From NCBI GenBank assembly GCA_037447655.1, contig JBBHKE010003568.1:1-29072 (forward strand): a DNA stretch of 29,072 nucleotides. The letters run 5' to 3'. Each line of letters starts with the position of its first letter. The stretch's first letter is position 1. Made by a program: the position numbers and the translations under genes. Of the stretch, positions 18,373 through 28,262 are shown in pieces. The notes beneath the pieces were generated by a model, which searched no databases, was not told the origin of the DNA, and saw only the letters and a program-made list of their open reading frames with translations. This DNA is from Zygnema cylindricum. Its lineage: Eukaryota > Streptophyta > Zygnematophyceae > Zygnematales > Zygnemataceae.

Positions 18373-19650
18373 CACGTGTGGGCTCCCTTTGTCGCACTCT
18401 TTCATCAACTGCACTACAGGTTCTAAACTTTTCACAACCTCACTCACTCTCGTCCAAAACTCAAGGTTCAGGATAAAGCCTTTAATCTTCGCACCCTCTA
18501 ACTTGTATGTAGACTTCAATAACCAATTTTTGTAAGCATCATCAAACATCAAGATCTCTAAGCTATCCTTCACATGTAAAAACCTATCTAGCATGATAAA
18601 AATTGTTGCAAACGTTATCTCTCCAGGTTTCAAAAACCTAAGTTTGGATATTTTGTGGAACAAGGCTGCAGTCATGTGATGATTCATGATAAATTTCAAC
18701 ACCTCCTTTGCCTCTTGGACAAGTATTGAAAAAAATGATAATTTGCCCCAATCCTTCAACATAAGGTACAATACATGGACAACTCATGGCGTCCACGCGA
18801 TGGAAGGAAGTTTTCCCATGAGCATCGAGGCGGCAGCCTTGTTTACAAGAGCAGAATCAGTCACGACCTGTACCACATGCTTGACCCCCACCGCAATAAC
18901 CCCTTTCTCTAACACTTGACAAACATATTCAGTATCCTTGATTTTCCCTCGAGTGTTTTCCGCTTTAAGAAACTTGTCACCTTTGGGGGTGATAGCTAAA
19001 ATGTTCAGGAGAGACGTATCATTAAAGGTGTATCATCAACGATCGGCCAACCATTTGATGTAATAGAGGCACCAGGTCTCCAAGTAGCTTGCTAAATCGT
19101 TAGTGATCGTTGCTTTCGTCTCAGACAGAAGGCGATTTGTCATGGTATTCTTGTGAGGTAACTTGTAGGACGACCCTATATCCGCGGTCTTCTTCACTGA
19201 TGCCTTAAAGTATGGGTCGTCTAAGAGTCAAAACGGCAAACCATTGGTAAAGAAAGCCTTTGCCCATGCTACATCCACCTCTTTTTTGTTATGCATATTG
19301 AATACATCATATATTTTTGTCTGAACACCTTGCACCGTGCTACTTTGGCTATATCCAAAAGTAGGACATCCGGTGAGTTCATCCAAATCTGATCTGACAC
19401 GTTTTTGAGAGCCATGAGAAGATTTTGCAGTTTCTGATGCATTTATCTCCGTTTGCACGTCATCTTGACATAAAATGGAAGCTTTAATGCCCCTACTTTT
19501 AATATTTCCAAGCAGATGGTTTCTAATCCTAGTTGCTTGACCATTGTATTCAAAATTGTAGTATACACATATGCATGTTTTGTTATTCCTAAGCAACTCT
19601 CCCTCTAAAGCCTTAACCTGATCCCACTCGATTCCTCGTGGCCTAGGCAT
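18373..19650 (-). pseudogene. hAT transposase, N-terminal part (severed by retroelement A)
   Basis: Starts MPRPRGIEW on the minus strand. Residues 8-50 look like a decayed BED-type zinc finger (W..V..LEG....C.C.......G.ATRIRNHLLGNIKSRG) that has lost part of its Cys pair. After a frameshift and stops at about 19000-19230 the DUF659 region is recognisable: ITPKGDKFLKAE, VVQVVTDSA, LPSIAWTP, YLMLKDWGK. Then come FIMNHHMTAALF, LKPGEITFATIFIMLDRFL and EFWTRVSEVVKSLEPVVQLM, all typical of hAT transposases. It runs in frame through CDKGSPHV to the CACGT target, and the C-terminal half continues at 4933. The transposase would cut and paste the hAT element; this copy is dead even apart from the insertion. 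Confidence 0.85.
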
Positions 19651-20337
19651 GGATGTTTCTCTTTCGATTCATGGAAACTTGAAGGGTAGGTTCGATGACA
19701 GGTTTAATGGCCGATTTTATAGCGTCTACAATGGCGGCTTCTTGTGAAGGAGGAGTGTGAAGGAGTGAGAAAGAGGAGTGGAGGACTTATGAAAATTTGC
19801 CCGCGTAAATGAACTAGCGTCTTTTTTTTTTGAAAATGCCCGTACAATTTTTGGTACCGTTGAGACTTACGAATTTTACAATAGCTACGAAATAAACGAA
19901 TGCGACGTATTTTTCGTGTAAAAGTCTAAAATTTGTACGAATATGACATCTATGGTACTATCCTATTTATTTCAGTACGTATATTTGTAAACAAATCTTA
20001 CATTGAATCCGTACATTTTTTCCGTACAAAAAATTACGCATTTTACGAAAGATTAAAAAACTATAAAAAATAACAAAATTTCGTAAAAATGTCAAAATTT
20101 GTAAGAATGAGACATCTATGTTTTTTAGGGTACACTTTTCGTATATTATTGTACATTCATGCTAATTTTCGTACTTTCCAAGATTTTTAAAGAATTTTCT
20201 AGTGTTACGACTTCCGTATATTTCGTATATGTTTGTTCGGTGAGATTTGTACGAATTTTACGAAAAGTATGAAATCGACGAATATTACGTAATTTTCGTA
20301 AGAAAGTCCAAATCCGTACGATTTGGACATCTATGCC
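19651..20337. repeat. hAT 5' non-coding end with subterminal repeats
   Basis: Between the transposase start and the provisional right end lie three degenerate copies of a block TTTTCGTAAAA.GTC.AAATTTGTACGAAT.. ending GACATCTATG (19946-19954, 20112-20120, 20327-20335), plus many TTTCGTA/TACGAAA words. The left flank carries the reverse orientation of the motif. No gene. Confidence 0.5.
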
Positions 20338-20349
20338 TGTTAACTAAAC

Positions 20350-20806
20350 CATAGTTCAAAAGTTGGTGAAAGTACACCCATACAATATGCCTATTGTACG
20401 CAAAAGATACAATATACCCTTAAGACCCATATTGTATTGGCCTCAAAATGAAATAAAATAGTAACAGGGTTGAGTTGCACATGGATCGATAGAGAATTAA
20501 ATGTCATGTCTAAATTAAAAAAAAAAACGGACCAAAAAAATCTTTTTTTGTGAGTTTTGAGCTACTTTTTATTAAAACCGTCAGATTTGGACGATCGGAC
20601 CGTCGTTGATTAAAGTAGCGATCTAAGAAGATCACATGAGAAGCCTATAACACAACCTACGATAGGACTATCGTCAGATTTGGACGATCGGACGGTCGTT
20701 GATCAAAGTAGTGACTTAAGACAATCACATGAAAAGCCCATAACACAACTTACGATGAAGGCGCCGACAAAAGACCTACAATAAAAACGCCTACTTTTGA
20801 ACTATG
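20350..20806. mobile_element. hAT-like MITE, copy 1 (457 bp)
   Basis: Terminal inverted repeats CATAGTTCAAAAGTTGG and CCTACTTTTGAACTATG. Co-linear with 25254-25708. Contains two internal direct copies of about 90 bp, each with GTCAGATTTGGACGATCGGAC and CACATGA.AAGCC.ATAACACAAC. No coding capacity. The flanking 8-mers do not match convincingly here; the hAT-like label comes from copy 2. Confidence 0.7.
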
Positions 20807-20811
20807 AATTA

Positions 20812-21747
20812 GGGTACGTCCCCATGTATTAATGTATCGACTTTAATCTGTCGTTTTCACCCAAAACGCAGTTCCGTGCGAGATAAACTTTAACCGTACG
20901 TAGAAATCAATTCTTTAAAAGTACAGCAAACTTCAAGTCGATTCTTTGAATGTACTTCATGTTTGTCGTCATGTGAACGCATTTTGGCGTTTTCCTTTTT
21001 TCGACCCCCGGGCAAGAGAATCCAGCCCGTCAAAAAACTTCATAAAAAAATCACCTCGCGACCTAATTCCAGGGAAAGTACCGCCCAAACAACGAATGAA
21101 AAATGACCCACGCACGCGCCACACGAGTGGGAAAAAATTAGGACGAGGGAGAGTACTCGCTATTTTTCTCCTTGCCCGTCACGTGCATGTACGGAAAAAA
21201 TCTGCAGGGGTCTCGGACCTCCAATTTCATTCATGGGTCCTCGGTAGAATTTTGCATCGTCGTCGCCTCTCCCCTCTCCCTCTCACACTATCACCTTTAT
21301 CTCACACTTTTTAAAATGAGGCACGACAAAACTGTTATGAAATGAATGATATTTGAAAAATAATTCTTTTTGACTACCTTTATGTATATTTTTATGGCAA
21401 GTAGAGCGAGAAAATTATAGAAAACGAAATCGGGTATCCATGGCCGAAAGTTCTTGAATCTGTGACGTCACAAGTGAGCGTGATGTCACAATGCTACAAA
21501 ACCCTAATCATCTGCCATGTCACAAAACTACAAAAATGTAGACGTCTACAACTGTCGCTGTTTTTGTTGGCGTCAACAATTTAGTAGTCGTCGTCAACCG
21601 TCACAAAGTTGTACCTACGTCTACAACCGTCACATTTCAAAGTTCCGGTTCCATTTTCGCACATAGGGACGCTTTTCAAGTAGTATGGAACACTTCACTA
21701 CAGTCCAAAATACTTTTTCAAAGTGTCGCTTACATAGGGACATGCCC
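20812..21747. mobile_element. PIF/Harbinger-like non-autonomous element, copy 1 (936 bp)
   Basis: The left end GGGTACGTCCCCATGTATTA and the right end TACATAGGGACATGCCC are inverted. Flanked by TTA at 20809-20811 and 21748-21750, the 3-bp target typical of PIF/Harbinger. The internal block CCCGGGCAAGAGAATCCAGC and the 3' block GTAGTATGGAACACTTCACT recur in copy 2. Its reading frame at 20946-21314 is not kept in copy 2, so it is not coding. Confidence 0.68.
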
Positions 21748-21750
21748 TTA

Positions 21751-22907
21751 GGGTGCGTCCCCATGTATTAAAGTATCGACTGTAATCTGTCGTTTTCACC
21801 CAAAACGCAGTTCCGTACGAGAAAAACTTTAACCGTACAATAAAAGCAATTCTTGAAAAGTACTGCAAACGTCAAGTCGATACTTTTAGTGTACTTCCTG
21901 TTTGTCGTCATGTTAGCGAATGTTGGCGTTTTCCTTTTTTCGACCCCCGGGCAAGAGAATCCAGCCCGTCAAAAAACTTCATCAAAAATCACCTCGCGAC
22001 TTGATTTTAGGGAAAGTACCTCGGAAATGGCGAATGAAAAACGGTCCACGCACGCGCTACACGAGTGGGAAAATTTTAGGTCGATCAAAAAAAAAATAAA
22101 AAATGTCGCTTTGCGACCTGTACGATTTTTTTTTCAGGGGTCTTTCGCTTTCAACGTCATTTCATCAAGGTGAAATCCGCGAGAGAGTAGCTTCTCTCCT
22201 TCTACCGTACGCTCTCCACCTACCGAACACTCTCTCCCACTTCCACCATCACGCCCCCTCACACTCCATGTCTCACACAACGCAAAGCTCTTGAAATTGT
22301 TGTTTTTTTTTTTGTAAAAAATTGCGATGAAGCACTCGTAAATACGTCTCAGCAAAAAGGTTTCCTGGCAGTTTTTCTGCAACAGATTACCTTTCCTCCG
22401 CAACAGATTAAATTTTTGAAGCCGGTGTGGAAAAGGAAGAAATTGCGAAGTATACAATTTCTTGGTTTTGTAAAAATACGCAGGCGGAGAGGAGTCAGCT
22501 GGACAGTGGTAGCAGGGTAGGAGTGTGACAGCGGTAACACTCATGGTCTGATGTGGTCTGATGTCTACAATGTCACGGTCAAGATTACGATGTCACGTGA
22601 TGTCGCGGGAGTTGTGACAACATTTGTCATTGTAGACGTGAACATCCGTCGTCAGTTTTTGAGACGTCACCAATTGCCGCGTGTATTGTAGACGTTTACA
22701 ACCGTCGTAGTTATCGCGTACGTCATCATTCATAGTAAGTTTCGTAGTCGTTTCCAACCGTCGCAAGTTGTACCCACATCTACACCCGTCACATTCCAAA
22801 GTTCCGATTTCATTTTCGCACATAGGGACGCTTTTCAAAGTAGTACGGAACACTTCACTACAGTCCAAAATACTTTTTCAAAGTATCGCCTACATGGGGA
22901 CGTACCC
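21751..22907. mobile_element. PIF/Harbinger-like non-autonomous element, copy 2 (1157 bp)
   Basis: Ends GGGTGCGTCCCCATGTATTA and TACATGGGGACGTACCC, with TTA on both sides (21748-21750 and 22908-22910). Same orientation as copy 1 and directly adjacent, sharing one TTA. The middle differs from copy 1 by insertions and carries many GTAGACGT / ACGTCTAC words. No conserved open frame. Confidence 0.68.
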
Positions 22908-22910
22908 TTA

Positions 22911-23606
22911 AACCTGTTACAACACCTCGTCATTACAGCGGGTGTTACTGTAGCGGCCGTATGTACGGACAGGTCTATATGTACGAGCCATCGCTCAATG
23001 TGATTTTTTTGACCCGACACATGCGGTTTATGAGCCAATTAGAGGCCAAACCGACACGTACGGCAAGTTTTTTGCATTCACGGCTTGTCGGTGAGCTTGG
23101 GAATAGCTTTTGAACATCTTCTCTGACATTCTGACAACGCACGTGGAGACGGCCTCCAGCGGGGGGGATACATTTGCAGTTTACTGTACACGTGGACGGG
23201 AAAGACATTTTTGGTTAGAGGAGTACTACGTGGCAACGAGACCCTGATGTCAATTTTATGCAGCGTGATCTGCATGGGCGACTCGTCGACAAATGAAACG
23301 TACGGACTGTTTTGTCTGCAAATGTGTAAGGCCGAACGTGCATGCTGCCAAAAAAATTGTGCGTGTTTGGCAGTAATTATGCAACGTCATCGCTGCGGAC
23401 GCCCAATCGTCGCCGTCGCGAAGTTGCGCGACGCATCCATATTTTTTTCCGAAAATTACGGCGAAGTCTCCTCCTTCCGTCTGTTGCCGAAAAGTGGGCG
23501 CGCGCGCAGACTTTTGATGTCAAAGGATATAAGGTACAAATGTACTGCAGTGACGCATCATATTACTGTACGACTATTGTAGCGTACAAAAAATGCTAAA
23601 GCAATG
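22911..23606. other. Intergenic, no recognised gene
   Basis: More CpG-rich than its surroundings (for example GGGCGCGCGCGCAGAC near 23497). Two overlapping frames of 85-123 codons show no domain or composition I recognise. Possibly an older repeat, but with no pairable ends. Confidence 0.5.
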
Positions 23607-23608
23607 TA

Positions 23609-24286
23609 CAGTACACCGCCAATCACTATTAGAGTAAACAACGCTAATTCAGTGCCCTTTGTTCAAAAAAAAAACCTGAAATACAATCCATAATTCTATT
23701 TTTTCCATTATTCTAATTAGGGTTTTCTTTCAATTAGCCTTAATAATGGAAGTACACTGCAATGGAAATAGTGTGGCGTACGGACAGAGTACTCCGTACT
23801 AAATGGTACATTTTGAATTACAGAGGCATAAAAAGACACTTAACATTATTGCGCACACATGTGAATGTGCACTGGAAGAAAGAGACGCAAACTCGTCGAC
23901 AAAAATCACGCTCTCATATGTTCGCCCGTCGACCGTGTGAACAGCGTGACGGCGTACGAATTGTCAGATTTTGTTCGGGTACATATAATACTGTAGACAT
24001 CGAAAGGGCGGTATTTATTATTCAGGACGACCAAAATTACAGTTAGGGGATCAATTAGTATATATTAGTGTTGAGTATCGAGGACCTTTTGCCGATATTC
24101 GATATTTATCGAATTTCAAGTACCTGATAATCGATATATCACTTCGATGTATCGAAAATCAAAATATCACGATAAATCGCCAATATATCGTATCGCCAAT
24201 ATATCGAGGCATTCCTGATTAGTGTTAATAACACAATTTTTTTTTAATGCTATTTATTCCTTTACTCTAATAGCGATTGACGGTGA
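23609..24286 (+). mobile_element. CAGTACACCGCC-family MITE, copy 1 (carries a 145-bp insertion)
   Basis: Starts CAGTACACCGCCAATCACTATTAG after a TA and ends in an inverted CTAATAGCGATTGACGGTG. Internally it shares with copies 2 and 4 the ordered blocks TAGGGTT, ATAGTGTGG.GTACGG, CCGTGTGAACAGCGTGAC and TACGAATTGTCAGATTTTGT. No conserved frame. TIRs beginning CAGT next to TA recall Tc1/mariner-type elements, but the class is unproven. Confidence 0.65.
24073..24217. mobile_element. 145-bp insertion inside a MITE, flanked by ATTAGTGTT
   Basis: Full of ATATCGATATATCG-like palindromic words. The 9-mer ATTAGTGTT flanks it at 24064-24072 and 24218-24226, and the insertion is absent from sister MITEs. 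A diverged partial copy is at 28190-28262 (GTATCAGGGACC..CGATATTCAATAT..ATAATCGATGTATCG). Confidence 0.6.
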
Positions 24287-24852
24287 ACTCTACACCGCCA
24301 ATCGCTATTAGCGTAGTGTACGATAATTTCGTCCCGCTTTTTTTTTCATTATTCTCCAATAGCGTAGCTTGTTCTATTTTTTTAATTACGCCATTTAGGG
24401 TTCATTTCCAAGTACCGTACAAAACGGAAGTATGTTATCTTTGAAATAGTGTGGTGTACGGTCTGAGTCACACCGTACGAAAACGTAACTTTTGAAAAAG
24501 TACAATTCATTATGTTTAGTAGCCGCGGGCGCATGAGAAGGTGCGGTCTAAAAACGAGATCAAATCGGGTTGTCGAATATCACGTTCGCATTTATTCGTC
24601 CAACAACCACGTTTCGATTGTGTGAACGTACGATTTGCGTACGATTTGTCAGATTCTGTACAAATACCTATATTAGTCTAAGCAGGTTTGCGACCGACAT
24701 TTAATTTTTTCAAAGACCCAAATTATAATTATTACACAATTAGAATGTACGTTTTTTTTCAAAATTTCCAAATTCTTAACTAGCGTAAACCAGGGTAATT
24801 ATTCATATACGCTAAAGAAACTTCTTCGCTAATAGCGATTGGCGGTGTACTG
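24287..24852 (+). mobile_element. CAGTACACCGCC-family MITE, copy 2
   Basis: Left end CTCTACACCGCCAATCGCTATTAGCG, right end CGCTAATAGCGATTGGCGGT then GTACTG followed by TA. It abuts copy 1 head to tail, making a long imperfect palindrome at about 24264-24312. Internal blocks ATAGTGTGGTGTACGGTC and CCGTACGAAAACGTAAC are shared with copy 4. Confidence 0.68.
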
Positions 24853-25245
24853 TACAGTACTCATCATACCAAAAATCATGCGTCGTCGCTGCAACTATTT
24901 GGTGATGCAACTACGAAGGAAACATGGACGTTCGTAAAGTACACGCAAAACTTTTGTGCTTGAAAAAGTATGATAAACCATAAACAAGTGTATAGCTGCA
25001 TAGCGTAACAAATACAGTAATACGCAGAGTCGACATCTCAGAAAGGAACGAGACGAATCCTGCCAAAATAGAACATTCCTTACAGCGTTGTCACTTGTCA
25101 GAGAGGGTTTGTTAGACTGTTAGCGCTCTCCGGTTGGTTGGAGACCACTCATGATGCATTGGGGAGAGTACAGTACTATAATTGTACGGATTATTCTCGT
25201 GGTGTCAATAGTACAGTACAGTACAGTAGTGTCCGGTGATTTAGA
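24853..25245. other. Intergenic, no recognised gene
   Basis: A short non-coding spacer. A GTACAGTACAGTACAGTA run near 25210 is probably a remnant of overlapping MITE termini. Confidence 0.5.
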
Positions 25246-25253
25246 GTTAAGCC

Positions 25254-25708
25254 CATAGTTCAAAAGAAGGTGAAAGTACACCCATACAAAATGCCTATTG
25301 TACGCAAAAAATACAACATACCCTTAAGACCCACATTGTATTGGCCGCAAAATGAAATAAAATATAACAGGGTTGAGTTGCACATGGATTGATAGAGAAG
25401 TAAACGCCATGTCTAAATTTGAAAAAAAAAACAGACAAAAAAAAATAATTTATGTGAGTTTTGAGCGACCTTTTATTTAAACTGTCAGATTTGGACGATT
25501 GGACAGTCGCTGATCAAAGTAGCAATCCAAGAAGATCACATGAAAAGCGTATAACACAACCTACGATAGGACTATCGTCATATTTGGAAGATCGGACGGT
25601 GGCTTATCAAAGTAGCGACTTAAAGACAATCACATGAAAAGCCCATAACACAACTTACGACGAGGGCACCGACAAAAGACTTACATTAGAAACGCCTACT
25701 TTACTATG
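25254..25708. mobile_element. hAT-like MITE, copy 2 (455 bp)
   Basis: Same family as 20350-20806: starts CATAGTTCAAAAGAAGG and ends CGCCTACTTTACTATG (a 4-base deletion in the right TIR). Flanking 8-mers GTTAAGCC (25246-25253) and GTTGAGCC (25709-25716) match at 7 of 8 positions, the TSD length of hAT elements. The internal duplication is present as in copy 1. Confidence 0.72.
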
Positions 25709-25716
25709 GTTGAGCC

Positions 25717-26324
25717 TCCAATTTTGTTTCAGTACCGTATGCTTGCTGTACCGTAATGAATTGGAAATAAGGGTAGCCTTACATAAGGGGAAAAGTGGGG
25801 TTGTTTACTGGAGAGAGTACCTTTCCGTACAAGGCCTTACTGTTTTTTTTTTTTTTTTTACAAAAGATGTTTACTAAAAATTCGTTAAGATTCTTCAATC
25901 TTTTTAGCCAAAACTCCCACCGTTTTATTTTGAATTCGCGACGCAAACGCCCCTTCCATGCAGTACCTGGCGAGTCTCCTCCGACTGTCCTTTGGAGGAC
26001 ACTTAGCGCTTACTGGACGCTTGTATTGGACGCTTGTATTGGTCCACTTGTAAAGTCAGAGCCGATCCACGACATACGTGAAGCTATAAACTTACATGTG
26101 GCAAATGCTCGCGTACCAAATGGCATCATACCAAACCGTTCATTTCCACAAAATCTGGTTGTAGGATATCTTGTCACGCCTCTTCATAAACGCACAATCA
26201 AGTCGTACAACGATAATGCATTCACGCATTAAAATGGTACATTCTGGACATGTGTACAAACTTTAATTTTGCAACGGTTTTCTCGGCTGTTGGTACGATG
26301 ACAACCGTAAGAACGTTCAGATTG
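25717..26324. other. Intergenic; unrecognised 145-codon frame
   Basis: The plus-strand frame 25795-26232 opens across a T-run (25842-25859, giving a run of Phe) and shows no domain I know. A 13-bp direct duplication ACGCTTGTATTGG lies near 26019-26044. I do not consider the frame a supported gene. Confidence 0.4.
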
Positions 26325-26326
26325 TA

Positions 26327-26890
26327 CACTACACCGCGAATGGTTATTAGTGTCAAAGTTTAAATAGTGTTGAAGAAAATATACCGTAATTGATGCTAAT
26401 TAAGAATTTAAAATTTATAGAAAAAAAGTTGTATTCTAATTTCGGCATTATGATAATTTGGGAACAACAAAAATGTAATATTTGTCGATGATTATACACA
26501 TTAATATATATATATATATATATATATCCGTACAAAATATTAGAAATCGTATCCGTCGTGAAATTTATATATCCATACATGTCAGACTAATTTACGTGTC
26601 AGACTAATCCCGTTTTTTGAGCGCACGTTCCTATGTGTGCGCGTCTGATTTAATTCATATTTTGTAATTTTTTCACTTGAAAAGGTACATTTATGTACGA
26701 TCTGACATCGACAGTACACCACACTATTTAAATCTTATTATACTTTCGTTCTTTACTCTATTTTGTACGGTACCTTGATTAACGTCAAGGAAAAATTAAA
26801 ATCATGTATCCTATTTGAGGAAAAAAATCAAAATTATAAGAACCCAAATTAGTGACTTTGACACTAATAACGATTCGCAGTGTAGCGTGA
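26327..26890 (-). mobile_element. CAGTACACCGCC-family MITE, copy 3 (inverted)
   Basis: Ends CACTACACCGCGAATGGTTA and TAACGATTCGCAGTGTAG. The internal blocks run opposite to copies 1, 2 and 4: GTACACCACACTATTTAAAT followed by TTTTGTACGGTACCTTG is the complement of the CAAGTACCGTACAAAA..ATAGTGTGGTGTAC order. A TA microsatellite is at about 26503-26527. Boundaries are approximate. Confidence 0.55.
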
Positions 26891-27637
26891 CGCTACTAAG
26901 ATATTTTAATCGGCTTCTATCCGTACACACACGCAGTTGCGATTTTGTCATTTTCGAAATGATGATTATTCCCGGGCGGCTCAACACGATCCTACGTGGC
27001 ACCAATCGCAATCCAACAAGTCAGCAATTTTAGCTTTAGTGGCACGACCTGATGGAAAGGTGTTACAAATTTTACCGCCGGTAAACATGACCATACAATT
27101 ACCGGGAACGCCTGACGGAAGGTTACCCTAAGTGAAATAAAAAATAGAACTATGCAATAATGTACAAAAAAGGAAGATTCGAATTCCTAGAATCTCCGTC
27201 GTCGTCTCAAAATCTAAAATGGAGCTAGGCGACAATGTGATGTAGAACAATTTTGAAAAAGTAATCGTACATTTTGTAGGTTATAAAGCACAGTACAGAA
27301 CTTGCCACGGAATTTTAATGACGCCATAAAAAGATCTTTTCTCAAGTCACATACACGCTAACGATAGTCTCTTCGAAATGTTAAAATTATGAAACCAAGT
27401 GGAAAACAAAATAAAAAACAGTAGGGTACTTTTGCATGTAACCGAAATTTTAGTCTTGTAACTTTGCTTTTAGCGATAATTCTCCGTACTACTTTCAAAG
27501 CATTCCAGTGTAAAGCAATGAAAATAGTTATTTTAAAAACTGAAGGATGTAGCACGGGTATGATTTTGACGATTTTAGACGACTACAAAACTAGCGGCAA
27601 TGATGACGATTACAAAATAGCAACCATTGTAGACGTC
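26891..27637. other. Intergenic, no recognised gene
   Basis: A short frame ending ARPDGKVLQILPPVNMTIQL (27030-27100 region) has a protein-like composition but matches no family I recognise and has no start in context. The remainder is A/T-rich. Confidence 0.4.
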
Positions 27638-28185
27638 CAGCTAAACCGCCAATCGATATTAGCGTTGTGTATGCTAATTTCGTTCGGTTGTTTTTTTTTT
27701 ATTCTCAAATAGCGTACTTTATTATATTTTTTTCTTTACTCTATTTAGGGTTTTTTTCCAAGTACTGTACAAAACTAAAGTAGGGTGTCTCTTAAATAGA
27801 GTGGTGTACGGTCAGTGTCAGACCGTACATAAAAGTAAAATAAATTAGTTTTAGTAACTGCGGACGGATGAGAATGTGCATTCTAAACAGGGAAAAAAAC
27901 CAGGTTGTAAAAAACCCCATTCGCAGATATTCGTCTGACAGTCGCGTCTCTACTGTGTGAACGTACGATTTGTGTCAAATTTGTCACATTTTGTACGGTG
28001 ACCTATATTAGTGTAATCATGTTTGCGGCCGACATTTTTTTTATCAAAGATCAAAATTGCCATGATTAAACAACTAGAATGCATGATTTTTTTCAAAATT
28101 TCCAAATTTTTAATTAGCCTAAACCACGATAATATTTCATACACGCTAAATAAATTTCTATGCTAATAGTGATTGGCGGTGTACT
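27638..28185 (+). mobile_element. CAGTACACCGCC-family MITE, copy 4
   Basis: Left end CAGCTAAACCGCCAATCGATATTAGCG and right end GCTAATAGTGATTGGCGGTGTACT. Internally co-linear with copy 2 (CCAAGTACTGTACAAAAC, ATAGAGTGGTGTACGGTC, GTGTGAACGTACGATTTG, GCGGCCGACATTTTT). Confidence 0.65.
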
Positions 28186-28189
28186 TGTT

Positions 28190-28262
28190 TGGGTATCAGG
28201 GACCACTTCGCGATATTCAATATGTTAGATACCTCATAATCGATGTATCGCTTGGATATAAC
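28190..28262. repeat. Partial copy of the 145-bp ATATCG-rich element
   Basis: Aligns with 24076-24155 (GTATC.GGGACC/GAGGACC, CGATATTC.ATAT, TACCT.ATAATCGATGTATC). Truncated and diverged; lies just outside MITE copy 4. Confidence 0.45.

Larger units (their letters stand above)
2927..20337 (-). mobile_element. Decayed hAT DNA transposon, disrupted by nested retroelements (ends provisional)
   Basis: The core evidence is the two-piece hAT transposase. Provisional ends are an 11-bp inverted match, GGCATAGATGT at 2927-2937 and its complement at 20327-20337. The motif CATAGATGT recurs inverted as a subterminal repeat at 3615-3623, 19946-19954 and 20112-20120. Removing the nested retroelements would leave an element of about 4 kb, a normal hAT size. 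I could not find a convincing 8-bp TSD, so the ends are uncertain. Confidence 0.45.

Noticed and set aside
20946-22173. Two similar-looking Arg/Lys-rich frames (20946-21314 and 21853-22173)
   Set aside because: They lie in homologous parts of the two Harbinger-like elements but use different reading frames of the same DNA, so neither is under protein selection.
23211-23582. 123-codon Cys-rich frame
   Set aside because: No recognisable cysteine spacing or homologue, overlapped by another frame, and in a GC-rich stretch where open frames are expected by chance.
25795-26232. 145-codon frame as a possible gene
   Set aside because: It starts through a poly-T run, lacks any known domain and is surrounded by MITEs. 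It cannot be supported without transcripts.
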